DNA of 11,321 bases from DRGT01 sp022567895 (GTDB taxonomy: Archaea > Thermoproteota > Nitrososphaeria > Nitrososphaerales > Nitrosopumilaceae). Of this stretch, positions 1 through 6,105 are shown in pieces (within the stretch, counting starts at the first letter, position 1; each line of letters begins with the position of its first letter). The stretch covers positions 1 through 11,321 of the forward strand of contig JADFGC010000038.1 in NCBI GenBank assembly GCA_022567895.1, in the 5' to 3' direction. The position numbers and the translations under genes are program-made. Below the pieces are notes generated by a model. That model ran no database searches. It had not been told where the DNA came from and saw only the letters and a list, made by a program, of their open reading frames with translations.

Positions 1-95
1 TGTTTGCAATAATTGATAACACCGATACACAACTCAACGCTGGAGAAACGCTGGATATCACATACAATTTTGATATTTCCTCAAGCACAACTTAG
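1..95 (+). CDS. 3' end of an unidentified, possibly secreted or pilin-like protein (partial)
   Basis: Only one forward frame stays open from the window edge. Read from base 3, it gives 30 residues beginning FAIIDNTDTQLNAGETLDIT and ending in SSSTT, then a TAG stop at 93-95. The Asp/Asn/Thr-rich, lysine-free composition resembles the C-terminal beta-strand region of secreted archaeal proteins such as pilins or archaellins. That likeness rests on composition and is not a domain match. A T-rich tract follows the stop, which supports a real gene end here. The start and most of the protein lie outside the window, so no function can be given. Confidence 0.5.
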   Translation, partial: FAIIDNTDTQLNAGETLDITYNFDISSSTT

Positions 96-110
96 AGTTC
101 ACCAACCCCC

Positions 111-120
111 TTCTTTTTTA
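111..120 (+). terminator. T-rich transcription terminator
   Basis: The tract ttcttttttA follows a short C run, 16 bp after the stop codon of the partial upstream gene. Archaeal RNA polymerase commonly terminates at oligo-T tracts without a hairpin. It also lies just before the TATA-like element of the next gene, so it would separate the two transcripts. Confidence 0.4.
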
Positions 121-123
121 TGC

Positions 124-133
124 TAAAAATTTT
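124..133 (+). promoter_or_regulatory. TATA-like box for the 153-599 gene
   Basis: The A/T-only stretch taaaaatttt is centred about 25 bp before the ATG at 153. That is the archaeal TATA-to-start distance, so the message would be leaderless or nearly so. The region is generally A/T-rich, which weakens the call. Confidence 0.35.
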
Positions 134-152
134 AAAAAAATTGTGAATAAGG

Positions 153-599
153 ATGAAATCTAAAAATCAAAAAATTTTCGTAATGGTTGCAGTTGGCCTT
201 GTAATTTTAGGGCTTTATTATTCAATTAATTCAGATACCCTTTTTGGCAAATTTATAGACCAATTTGGTCCCGTAAATTGGGATGAGGTTAGAGAAAGGG
301 AGATTGTAAAAAACTCCATACCAATTACCCTCCTTGAGGAAAAAAATGGAGAATGCAAGGTCCATGGGGAGAAATTTGATTTGATTATAGATCATCAATT
401 CTTTATTCGCTCGAACGAATTGGCCCAAAAATTGCAATATGATAGAGAAGGCAAGACCTTGGTCATACCTTGCGATGAACTCGCCGGTGAAAAATCAAGA
501 CTGAACGTTTGGTATGTGGTAGAAGAATCTTCAAATCATCCGACAAAATACGAGTATTTTATAACCCCCTGGGAAGAAACGCCCAGTGATCAAAATTAG
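153..599 (+). CDS. Hypothetical membrane-anchored extracytoplasmic protein
   Basis: I do not recognise this 148-residue protein. The N-terminus is short and basic (MKSKNQK), followed by one hydrophobic helix at about residues 8-24. It most likely anchors the protein in the membrane with the remaining ~120 residues outside. The rest is a charged, probably beta-rich soluble domain. It contains only two cysteines, C68 and C107, which could form a disulfide outside the cell; this is inference. There is no lipobox and no catalytic motif I know. The ATG at 153 is preceded by a TATA-like box at about -25 and the purine-rich aataagg. The gene stands alone between a T-rich terminator and the promoter of the following glycosyltransferase. 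Confidence 0.75.
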   Translation: MKSKNQKIFVMVAVGLVILGLYYSINSDTLFGKFIDQFGPVNWDEVREREIVKNSIPITLLEEKNGECKVHGEKFDLIIDHQFFIRSNELAQKLQYDREGKTLVIPCDELAGEKSRLNVWYVVEESSNHPTKYEYFITPWEETPSDQN

Positions 600-627
600 A
601 TGATTATTTCGTGACTAAGTTTGATTA

Positions 628-638
628 AAAATTAATAT
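628..638 (+). promoter_or_regulatory. TATA-like box for the glycosyltransferase-GtrA gene
   Basis: The element aaaattaatat is centred about 28-30 bp before the ATG at 663, predicting a leaderless or very short-leader mRNA. An earlier ATG at 643 meets a stop after four codons and would lie upstream of the predicted transcription start. Confidence 0.4.
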
Positions 639-662
639 CTACATGATTTTTGGGTAGATCAC

Positions 663-1838
663 ATGGCAGAGGAAGGTAGGCTAGTTTCTGGAAATGGCAC
701 CCAGGTTTCAATCATAATTCCAACATATAACGAGTCCCAGAATATCCTGAAAATCCTAAAATCGATTGGAGATTTTTTGCCAAAAAATATCCTAGCTGAG
801 GCAATAGTGGTAGATGACAACTCTCCAGATGGGACAGGAAAAATTGTTGAAAATTATCTTAAAGAATTCAAGAAAATTACAGGTTATACTATTGATGTAA
901 TTCATAGAACTGCCAAGAAAGGGCTCAGCTCAGCAATCTTAAATGGAATTCAGCAGGCTAAAGGCGATACCATAGTTGTAATGGATAGTGATTTTTCTCA
1001 TCCTCCTCAAATAATTCCTCGAATGTTAGATGCTCTCAGAAAATACCGTTGTGATATTGTGGTCGCATCAAGATATGTAAAGGGAGGCAAAATCAGTGGC
1101 TGGCCACTAAAGAGAAAACTATTGAGTAAATTGGCTACTGTCATAGCCAAAAAAGGCCTTGGAGTTTCAACATTAGATCCAATGTCGGGCTTTTTTGCAT
1201 TCAAGAGACCAATTATCAAAGGTCTAAAATTTGATGCAATCGGTTTCAAGATGCTTCTTGAGATTCTAGTAAAAACAAAGGGTGTTTCAGTAAGGGAAAT
1301 TCCTTACACCTTTACTGATAGACAATTTGGCTCAAGCAAGGTAACTCTATCAACTGCAATTGATTATGCCAAATCTGTATGGAGATTATATCGATTTGGA
1401 AAATCAGAAAGAAAACAAGAAAAACGTCCTTCAGTTAGATTCCTTTCAAAGGCTGCAAGATTCTATACAGTTGGCGCATCTGGTCTTGGAATCAATTTCT
1501 TAATGTCATTACTTTTAGCAGGTGGATTTTCAGAAATGTGGTATCTTCATGCAAACATTATAGGAATTATTGCTTCAATGACTACCAACTTTATTCTAAA
1601 CAAATACTGGACTTTTGAAGACAAGGATTTCTCTACCAAAAAGACATTATCACAATACGGTAAATTTGTAGGATTTAGCTCATTAGGAGCACTGGTTCAA
1701 TTAGGTATGGTATTCTCATTAGTTGAAGCAAGTCAAATTGCATATCCAATTGCTTTGATTCTAGCAGTATTTACAGCCGCATTTGGTAACTTTATCCTAA
1801 ACAAAAAGTGGACCTTCAAAGAGAAACTCTGGAATTAA
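663..1838 (+). CDS. Dolichol-phosphate mannosyltransferase-like GT2 fused to a GtrA-like membrane domain
   Basis: The 391 residues hold two modules. Residues 15-240 are a GT-A fold family 2 glycosyltransferase of the DPM1 type: VSIIIPTYNE (15-24), nucleotide-sugar-binding VVDDNSPDGT (49-58), the DxD-like MDSDFSHPP (107-115), LDPMSGFFAFKR (171-182) and FTDRQFGSSK (217-226). Residues 266-387 form a four-helix GtrA/DPMS2-type domain with two helix pairs, each ending in the same motif: NFILNKYWTF (309-318) and NFILNKKWTF (376-385). By family knowledge it would transfer a sugar, mannose or glucose, from a nucleotide sugar to a polyprenyl phosphate at the inner membrane face. The GtrA part would anchor the enzyme or help flip the lipid-linked sugar. 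The product probably feeds N-glycosylation of S-layer or other surface proteins. The exact donor sugar cannot be read from the sequence. It looks monocistronic. Confidence 0.9.
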   Translation: MAEEGRLVSGNGTQVSIIIPTYNESQNILKILKSIGDFLPKNILAEAIVVDDNSPDGTGKIVENYLKEFKKITGYTIDVIHRTAKKGLSSAILNGIQQAKGDTIVVMDSDFSHPPQIIPRMLDALRKYRCDIVVASRYVKGGKISGWPLKRKLLSKLATVIAKKGLGVSTLDPMSGFFAFKRPIIKGLKFDAIGFKMLLEILVKTKGVSVREIPYTFTDRQFGSSKVTLSTAIDYAKSVWRLYRFGKSERKQEKRPSVRFLSKAARFYTVGASGLGINFLMSLLLAGGFSEMWYLHANIIGIIASMTTNFILNKYWTFEDKDFSTKKTLSQYGKFVGFSSLGALVQLGMVFSLVEASQIAYPIALILAVFTAAFGNFILNKKWTFKEKLWN

Positions 1839-1878
1839 AATAATTAAAAGAAAGGGGATGAACTATCGCTTTCTCAAT

Positions 1879-2529
1879 CTACTCAAAAGTAGATGTTGAG
1901 GTTTGAGACGAAGGCCCTGGTGCGGATGGCACAGATGGGAATTTGTCTCCAATCTGTTGTTCTGCTACTGCAGATGCTTCCTGTAGAATCTTTTCTGTTT
2001 CTTCGCTTGAAGCCCCAGATTCTACGTTGAATGAATCTCCGGCTAATGATTCCACCATTAGGCCGTTTAATGTCTGTGTCATGGAGTTCAATTCGGAGTC
2101 AGCTTCTGGCATGAATTTACCTAAGGATGATTTCAATCCCTTCATTGTTGACATTGCTGGTCCAATTGCTACCATCGCATCACCGAGGTCGTGAATAGTT
2201 GTCAATCTTAATTGAACTTGTTCTAATGACATTCTTGCATTACCTAGCATCCTAGTAACTTTTCTGATTTCCGCCAATTCGTTTGACAAAACTTTACTTG
2301 CAGATGTTTCATGTTGCTGCATTGCTGTCACGATTCTTTGAAAGAGTTGGGCATCCCTTTCACGCAATCTTGTTAACATGGAATCCATTTTTGAAATTTG
2401 GACCTGAAGCTTGTTAACTGCGTTTTGAATTCGTGGTTTTAATGCGCCTTGTGGTTTTACTGCATCCCGAATTTTGCCTGTAACACTTGGGGACTCTGTT
2501 CGAGACCAAGTCTTATCGAAGTTTGGCAT
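1879..2529 (-). CDS. cdvB: ESCRT-III-like cell division protein, CdvB paralog
   Basis: This 216-residue protein has the Snf7/ESCRT-III build. A basic N-terminal region (residues 15-45: KIRDAVKP, LKPRIQNAVNKL) is followed by long amphipathic helices (about 35-120), a Met/Gly-rich linker and an acidic C-terminal half (about 140-190). Residues 197-206, FPSVPSAPGP, resemble the MIM2 motif that ESCRT-III proteins use to bind the MIT domain of Vps4/CdvC. A Ser/Thr-rich tail ends the protein. Thaumarchaea divide with Cdv proteins and carry several CdvB paralogs; which one this is cannot be settled here. CdvA and CdvC are not in the window. The gene is alone on its strand, divergent from the racemase-like gene. 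The ATG at 2527-2529 lies about 40 bp after a TATA-like box. Confidence 0.85.
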   Translation of the reverse strand: MPNFDKTWSRTESPSVTGKIRDAVKPQGALKPRIQNAVNKLQVQISKMDSMLTRLRERDAQLFQRIVTAMQQHETSASKVLSNELAEIRKVTRMLGNARMSLEQVQLRLTTIHDLGDAMVAIGPAMSTMKGLKSSLGKFMPEADSELNSMTQTLNGLMVESLAGDSFNVESGASSEETEKILQEASAVAEQQIGDKFPSVPSAPGPSSQTSTSTFE

Positions 2530-2565
2530 GTCGGCTACTTTTAGAGTGGGCTCTTAATGAGAGGT

Positions 2566-2577
2566 GTATATTTAGAT
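2566..2577 (-). promoter_or_regulatory. TATA-like box for the cdvB paralog
   Basis: Read on the minus strand the element is gatctaaatatac, centred about 42 bp before the cdvB ATG. Transcription would begin around 2545, giving a leader of roughly 15 nt. No Shine-Dalgarno sequence is visible in that leader. Confidence 0.4.
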
Positions 2578-2586
2578 CAACTTTAG

Positions 2587-2597
2587 ACTAAATTTAG
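2587..2597 (+). promoter_or_regulatory. TATA-like box and ribosome binding site for the racemase-like gene
   Basis: The element actaaatttag lies about 36 bp before the ATG at 2628, predicting a start near 2617 and a leader of about 10 nt. Within that leader AGGTGA (2619-2624) matches the anti-Shine-Dalgarno end of 16S rRNA and sits 3 nt before the ATG. This is one of the few convincing ribosome binding sites in the window. Confidence 0.45.
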
Positions 2598-2627
2598 CTA
2601 ACAATCTCATACAGTAGTAGGTGAATA

Positions 2628-3392
2628 ATGGTAAAAATAGCAGTCTTTGATTCAGGTTTTGGGTCACTTTCCATCATTAGACCCATTCAAAAAACCACAA
2701 GATCTGAAATTATCTATTTTGCTGATCAAAGTAGCTTTCCTTATGGTAAAAAATCAAAATCACAGCTTTACAAAATTATAACACAAACAATTGATTTACT
2801 AAAAACCAAATTTAATCCGGATCTTATTGTTGTAGGATCAAATACTCCAACTCTACTTTTTAAAAAAATTTTTTCAACAAAAATTATTGGGGTATTACCA
2901 CCATTAAAAGAAGCAACAAAAATTACAAAAACAAACAATATTGCAATTCTTACAACACAATCAGCTATGAAAAGTAAAGAATTAACAAATTATGTTAAAA
3001 AAAATGTTTCATCAAAATATCAAATAAAAAAAATTAATGCATCACCTTTAGTTGATTTAGTAGAGTCTGGAAAATTTATTTCAAATCAAAAATTTTGTAA
3101 AAAAATAATTAAAAAAACACTGAATAATGTGTTTTCAGAAAACAATATTGATGTAGCAACATTATCTAGTACTCATCTACCTTTTCTAAAAAAATTATTA
3201 AAAGAAGAGTTTCCTAAAGTTACATTTTTGGATCCTGCTCAGGAGATAGCTAATAAAGTAGCAAAATTAACATCAAAAAAGCGATCAAAGAAAAATTCAT
3301 TAAAAATTTTTACTTCAAAAAATACTACTCAGTTTCAAAAACAATTACAAAAGATTGGAATTAAAAATAAAGTTAATTTTTTGTCTTTATAG
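2628..3392 (+). CDS. Glutamate racemase-fold protein lacking both catalytic cysteines
   Basis: The 254-residue protein follows the Asp/Glu racemase (MurI) pattern along its whole length: IAVFDSGFGSLS at 4-15 (usual IGVFDSGVGGLT), YFADQSSFPYG at 30-40 (usual YxGDxxxxPYG), VVGSNTPT at 68-75 (usual VVACNTAS), LVDLVESG at 141-148 and LSSTHLPFL at 179-187 (usual LGCTHYPLL). The two cysteines that act as the acid/base pair in MurI are Ser here, S71 and S181. D8, S9 and the Thr-His next to the second site are kept. A normal two-cysteine racemase mechanism is therefore unlikely; it may be a lyase, isomerase, binding or regulatory protein. Archaea of this group make no peptidoglycan. The C-terminus (about 213-254) is very Lys-rich. 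The last 20 bp overlap the convergent cbiF gene. Confidence 0.85.
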   Translation: MVKIAVFDSGFGSLSIIRPIQKTTRSEIIYFADQSSFPYGKKSKSQLYKIITQTIDLLKTKFNPDLIVVGSNTPTLLFKKIFSTKIIGVLPPLKEATKITKTNNIAILTTQSAMKSKELTNYVKKNVSSKYQIKKINASPLVDLVESGKFISNQKFCKKIIKKTLNNVFSENNIDVATLSSTHLPFLKKLLKEEFPKVTFLDPAQEIANKVAKLTSKKRSKKNSLKIFTSKNTTQFQKQLQKIGIKNKVNFLSL

Positions 3393-4152
3393 CAACTTTG
3401 GCTTTTCTAAATCCATGGCTGAATGTTTTGTCATACAATCGTGAATACTCATATGACTTTGGTTTAATAACATCACCAATAATTACAATTGCAGTTTTTG
3501 TAATTTTTTCCTTCAAAACTTTTTTTGAAATATCTTGTAGAGTACCAATGAGAATTTTTTCATCATTCCAACTTGCGCGATAAACTACAGCGATCGGTGT
3601 AGTTTTTTTGTAACCACCACTAATTGCTTGTTTAACAATTTCAGGTAACAAATGAACACTAAGATAGAAAATCATTGTAGCTTTGTGTTTTGCCAATTCT
3701 GAAATTTGTTCTCTTTTTGGAACCTTTGTTCTTTTTTCTGCTCTTGTGACAATAATGGTTTGAGTAACTCCAGGGAGGGTGAGTTGTGTACCCAAGGCTG
3801 CTGCTGAGGCTAAAAAGGAGGTAACGCCAGGAACTACAACAGACTCAATTTCCTCTTTTTCTAAATTATCAATTTGTTCTTTGATTGCTCCATAAATTGA
3901 AGGATCCCCATCATGTAATCTAACAACAAGTTTCTCTTTTTTTGCATTTTTTAGTAGTAAATCAAAAATTTCTTCTCTTACCAGTTTTGCTGCATCATGT
4001 TTTTTTCCTTTTTTATTTAATTTGATAATCTCAGCTGGAATTAATGAGCCAGAATAAACAAGGACATCTGCTTTTTGAATTAGTTTTTTTGCTTTAATTG
4101 TGATCAGTTCAGGATCACCAGGGCCACAACCTACAAAGAAAACTTTAGACAC
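3373..4152 (-). CDS. cbiF: Cobalt-precorrin-4 / precorrin-4 C11-methyltransferase
   Basis: At 259 residues the length is normal for CbiF/CobM. Tetrapyrrole methylase motifs run in order: GCGPGDPELIT (8-18), RLHDGDPSIYGAIKEQ (78-93), VPGVTSFLAS (107-116), TLPGVTQTIIVTRAEKRT (125-142), YRASWNDEKI (191-200) and the CbiF-typical SRLYDKTFSHGFRKA (237-251). The enzyme moves a methyl group from S-adenosylmethionine to C11 of the corrin precursor; the next step in the pathway contracts toward the corrin ring's final form. It is the last gene of the minus-strand cob operon and starts 8 bp inside the end of cbiL, which implies coupled translation. Its 3' end overlaps the racemase-like gene by 20 bp tail to tail. 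Whether the substrate already carries cobalt cannot be read from this gene. Confidence 0.95.
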   Translation of the reverse strand: MSKVFFVGCGPGDPELITIKAKKLIQKADVLVYSGSLIPAEIIKLNKKGKKHDAAKLVREEIFDLLLKNAKKEKLVVRLHDGDPSIYGAIKEQIDNLEKEEIESVVVPGVTSFLASAAALGTQLTLPGVTQTIIVTRAEKRTKVPKREQISELAKHKATMIFYLSVHLLPEIVKQAISGGYKKTTPIAVVYRASWNDEKILIGTLQDISKKVLKEKITKTAIVIIGDVIKPKSYEYSRLYDKTFSHGFRKAKVAIKTKN

Positions 4153-4867
4153 GCTTTACCACCAAGATTGAAAAATATTTTGATGTCAATGTGTCTTTGG
4201 TAACTTCGCCTAGTGTGAGTTTCTTTACGATTTCATTTTCTGTATCAAGATCTTGTCCAATTGCAAAAATTGAATCATCAGAAAATCCAGATTCTTTCAA
4301 TAATTTAATTACTTGATCAAAATAACGACCATCTTTTAGAAAAACCATAGTATCAGAATTTTTTGCAATCTCTTTTACTTGTGATAGATCATAACATGAT
4401 GGAATTACTGAAAATTTCTCTGCTCCTTCAGCTAAGCTAATTCCAACTTTGGACGCAAAAGTAAACATTGAAACAATGCCAGGAATTACAGTGATTTTTA
4501 TTTCTGGGTGATTTTTTGATATTTCTCTGTGCAAGTATATCCATGTACTATACAGATAAGGATCTCCAATCGTTATGTATACAACATTTTTTCCTGCAAG
4601 AACGCCTTCAGCTAGAATTTTGGAATTTTTCTTCCACGTTGATTCAAGTGTTTCCTTGTCTTTTGTCATAGGAAAAACTAAATTTACAATTTCTTGATTT
4701 TTTGTTTTATCAAGAATTGAAGAAATTACAGAAAATGCAATACTTGGTTTTCCTTCCTTTGAAGTTGGGCACATGATAATGTCTGCATTTTGTATTGCTT
4801 TGACAGCTTTGACAGTTAATAGATCTGGATCACCGGGACCGCAACCAACTGCTATTAATTCAGGCAT
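4145..4867 (-). CDS. cbiL: Cobalt-factor II / precorrin-2 C20-methyltransferase
   Basis: The 240 residues form a class III SAM-dependent tetrapyrrole methylase: GCGPGDPDLLTVKA (8-21), VFPMTKDK (64-71), ITIGDPYLYSTWIYL (98-112) and VIPGIVSMFTFAS (127-139). The GDPxxYSTxxYL motif and the FPM motif before it mark CbiL/CobI among the paralogous corrin methylases. The enzyme methylates C20, making factor III, an early committed step of cobalamin synthesis. It follows cbiT after a 38-bp gap containing a purine stretch (aggaaaaaaacagg on the coding strand) before the ATG. It overlaps cbiF by 8 bp. Confidence 0.93.
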   Translation of the reverse strand: MPELIAVGCGPGDPDLLTVKAVKAIQNADIIMCPTSKEGKPSIAFSVISSILDKTKNQEIVNLVFPMTKDKETLESTWKKNSKILAEGVLAGKNVVYITIGDPYLYSTWIYLHREISKNHPEIKITVIPGIVSMFTFASKVGISLAEGAEKFSVIPSCYDLSQVKEIAKNSDTMVFLKDGRYFDQVIKLLKESGFSDDSIFAIGQDLDTENEIVKKLTLGEVTKDTLTSKYFSILVVKRV

Positions 4868-4905
4868 GAAAAACCTGTTTTTTTCCTAAATTAAAAGCTA
4901 GACAC

Positions 4906-5511
4906 CTAATTTTTTGTCACAGAAATTATTGTTACTGGATTTCTAGCAAGCATCATTGTTCCAGTTGTAGTCTTACGGCTTTTTGATATTGTTACTTGAG
5001 TGACATCTACGGAAGAAAAATTTAGTTTCTTAATTGATTCCAGTACAGAAAATAGAGTTTCAATTAAGATGGTTCCTATAACAATTCGGCCACCGGATTT
5101 TATCTTATTATTACATAATTCTAAAATTTCTTTAGTATCTCCACCTGTGCCTCCGATAAAAACAGCATCTGCTTGAGGAAGCTCAGAAATCTTTTCTTTT
5201 GCATTTCCCAAAATTGTTGTTACGTTAGAAATACCAAATTTTTCCAAGTTTTTCTTTGTTAGTTCTATTGCTTTTGGTTCAAAATCAACTGCATAGACTT
5301 TTCCTGCTGATTCAACTTGAAATGCTGCTTCTACAGAAATTGAGCCACTCCCACACCCAATATCATAAACGGTATAACCTGGTTTTAGTCGCGCTTTGCT
5401 AATTTGTATAACTCTAACTTCTTCTTTGGTTATAGGAACATCATCAAGTCTCTCAAATTCTTCATCAGGAATACCAGGAGTTTTGAATTTCCACATTATT
5501 TTAACGCCCAT
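4906..5511 (-). CDS. cbiT: Cobalt-precorrin-6B (C15)-methyltransferase, decarboxylating
   Basis: This 201-residue Rossmann-fold methyltransferase has the CbiT signature GIPDEEF (13-19) and ITKEEVR (27-33), SAM-binding VYDIGCGSGSISVEAA (48-63), the acidic VDFEP (75-79), FIGGTGG (118-124) and the C-terminal NPVTIISV (191-198). The enzyme methylates C15 and removes the C12 acetate carboxyl during corrin synthesis. It is a free-standing CbiT, not fused to CbiE as in CobL. Its ATG shares one base with the preceding TAA stop (TAATG), suggesting translational coupling. A second in-frame ATG (Met6, coding from 5496) would give the start MWKFKTPGIPDE and is an equally believable start. Confidence 0.93.
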   Translation of the reverse strand: MGVKIMWKFKTPGIPDEEFERLDDVPITKEEVRVIQISKARLKPGYTVYDIGCGSGSISVEAAFQVESAGKVYAVDFEPKAIELTKKNLEKFGISNVTTILGNAKEKISELPQADAVFIGGTGGDTKEILELCNNKIKSGGRIVIGTILIETLFSVLESIKKLNFSSVDVTQVTISKSRKTTTGTMMLARNPVTIISVTKN

Positions 5512-6002
5512 TAAGGAAATGTTGATGTAATGGTTTCAATATTTGCATTTACGAGTGTATATGATAATATCCACGAAAACAAGTAAAGGAAGACGTAGCT
5601 TCCAAGTGCTTGTGTAACAATTTTTTTTCTGTCAGATTTTGGTAGTTTAAGATTCATGCTCTTTGCCATTACAATGGAAGCTATGAAAATTATAATCATA
5701 AATCCAATTGAAGCCCATCTTCTTTCTTCTCCTTCAATTCCCTTAAACAGGAAAGTGGCAGCTATTCCACCAATCACAGCCAAAGCAATTCTAAACCAAT
5801 AAAGCTTGTCTAATTTTCGTGTAGTTTCATCTTTTTGCTCTTCAGTTCTAGTATCATCTGTTTTTGGAGGGTCGTCTTTTTTTGAAGCGTCTACTTTTTC
5901 TGTAGGGGGAATATCCTGTTTTTCTCCTTCTACATTTTCCTTCTTTTTAGAGTCCTCAGGATCAGGTGTAGGAGGAGATTTTTTCTTTTTGTGCTTAGCC
6001 AA
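5511..6002 (-). CDS. Three-helix membrane protein, EMC6-like, first gene of the cob operon
   Basis: Residues 1-66 are hydrophilic and probably disordered, rich in Lys, Asp, Glu and Pro. Three hydrophobic helices follow at about 68-87, 96-113 and 131-151. The three-helix core, with FRIALAVIGG starting helix 1 and YVFLYLFSWILSYTL in helix 3, resembles EMC6, a core subunit of the ER membrane insertase, for which archaeal relatives are known. I judge this by eye from order, spacing and a few residues; it could be an unrelated small membrane protein. The start is TTG at 6000-6002: no in-frame ATG or GTG lies between it and the TATA-like box, and the next in-frame Met is residue 102. The gene overlaps cbiT by one base, so it leads that operon. 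Confidence 0.75.
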   Translation of the reverse strand: MAKHKKKKSPPTPDPEDSKKKENVEGEKQDIPPTEKVDASKKDDPPKTDDTRTEEQKDETTRKLDKLYWFRIALAVIGGIAATFLFKGIEGEERRWASIGFMIIIFIASIVMAKSMNLKLPKSDRKKIVTQALGSYVFLYLFSWILSYTLVNANIETITSTFP

Positions 6003-6032
6003 TGAAATTTCAAAGTTGAGTGTGAATAGCCG

Positions 6033-6044
6033 TGTTTAAAATCT
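6033..6044 (-). promoter_or_regulatory. TATA-like box for the EMC6-like/cob operon
   Basis: Read on the minus strand it is gattttaaacac, centred about 36 bp before the TTG start at 6002, predicting a leader of about 10 nt. It would drive the EMC6-like gene, cbiT, cbiL and cbiF together. The 103-bp gap to rqcH carries promoters for both directions. I see no long conserved leader that would suggest a cobalamin riboswitch. Confidence 0.4.
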
Positions 6045-6076
6045 TTTGGGATCGATGTTACCTCCCAGCAGTAAGA

Positions 6077-6088
6077 GTATAATTTTAG
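6077..6088 (+). promoter_or_regulatory. TATA-like box for the rqcH operon
   Basis: The element agtataatttta is centred about 25 bp before the GTG at 6106. This is the spacing of a leaderless archaeal transcript, and it supports GTG as the true start. Confidence 0.45.
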
Positions 6089-6105
6089 ATTAATCACTGG
6101 TTGGT

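Noticed and set aside
1849..1874. Inverted repeat AGAAAG/CTTTCT between the glycosyltransferase and cdvB stops, as a bidirectional terminator
   Set aside because: A 6-bp A/T-leaning stem with a 14-nt loop is likely by chance in this composition, and no strong T run follows on the plus strand.
1943..2194. 83-codon open frame on the plus strand opposite the cdvB paralog
   Set aside because: It is Ser-rich, lacks a promoter, and lies wholly antisense to a gene with clear ESCRT-III features.
2628..3392. Racemase-like gene as a decaying pseudogene because of its lost cysteines and A/T-rich sequence
   Set aside because: The frame is full length, has a promoter and a good ribosome binding site, and retains the other pocket motifs. 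Its base composition is only slightly more A-rich than its neighbours.
6003..6105. Cobalamin riboswitch upstream of the cob operon
   Set aside because: Only 103 bp separate the divergent genes, and predicted leaders are about 10 nt or absent, far too short for a cobalamin riboswitch.
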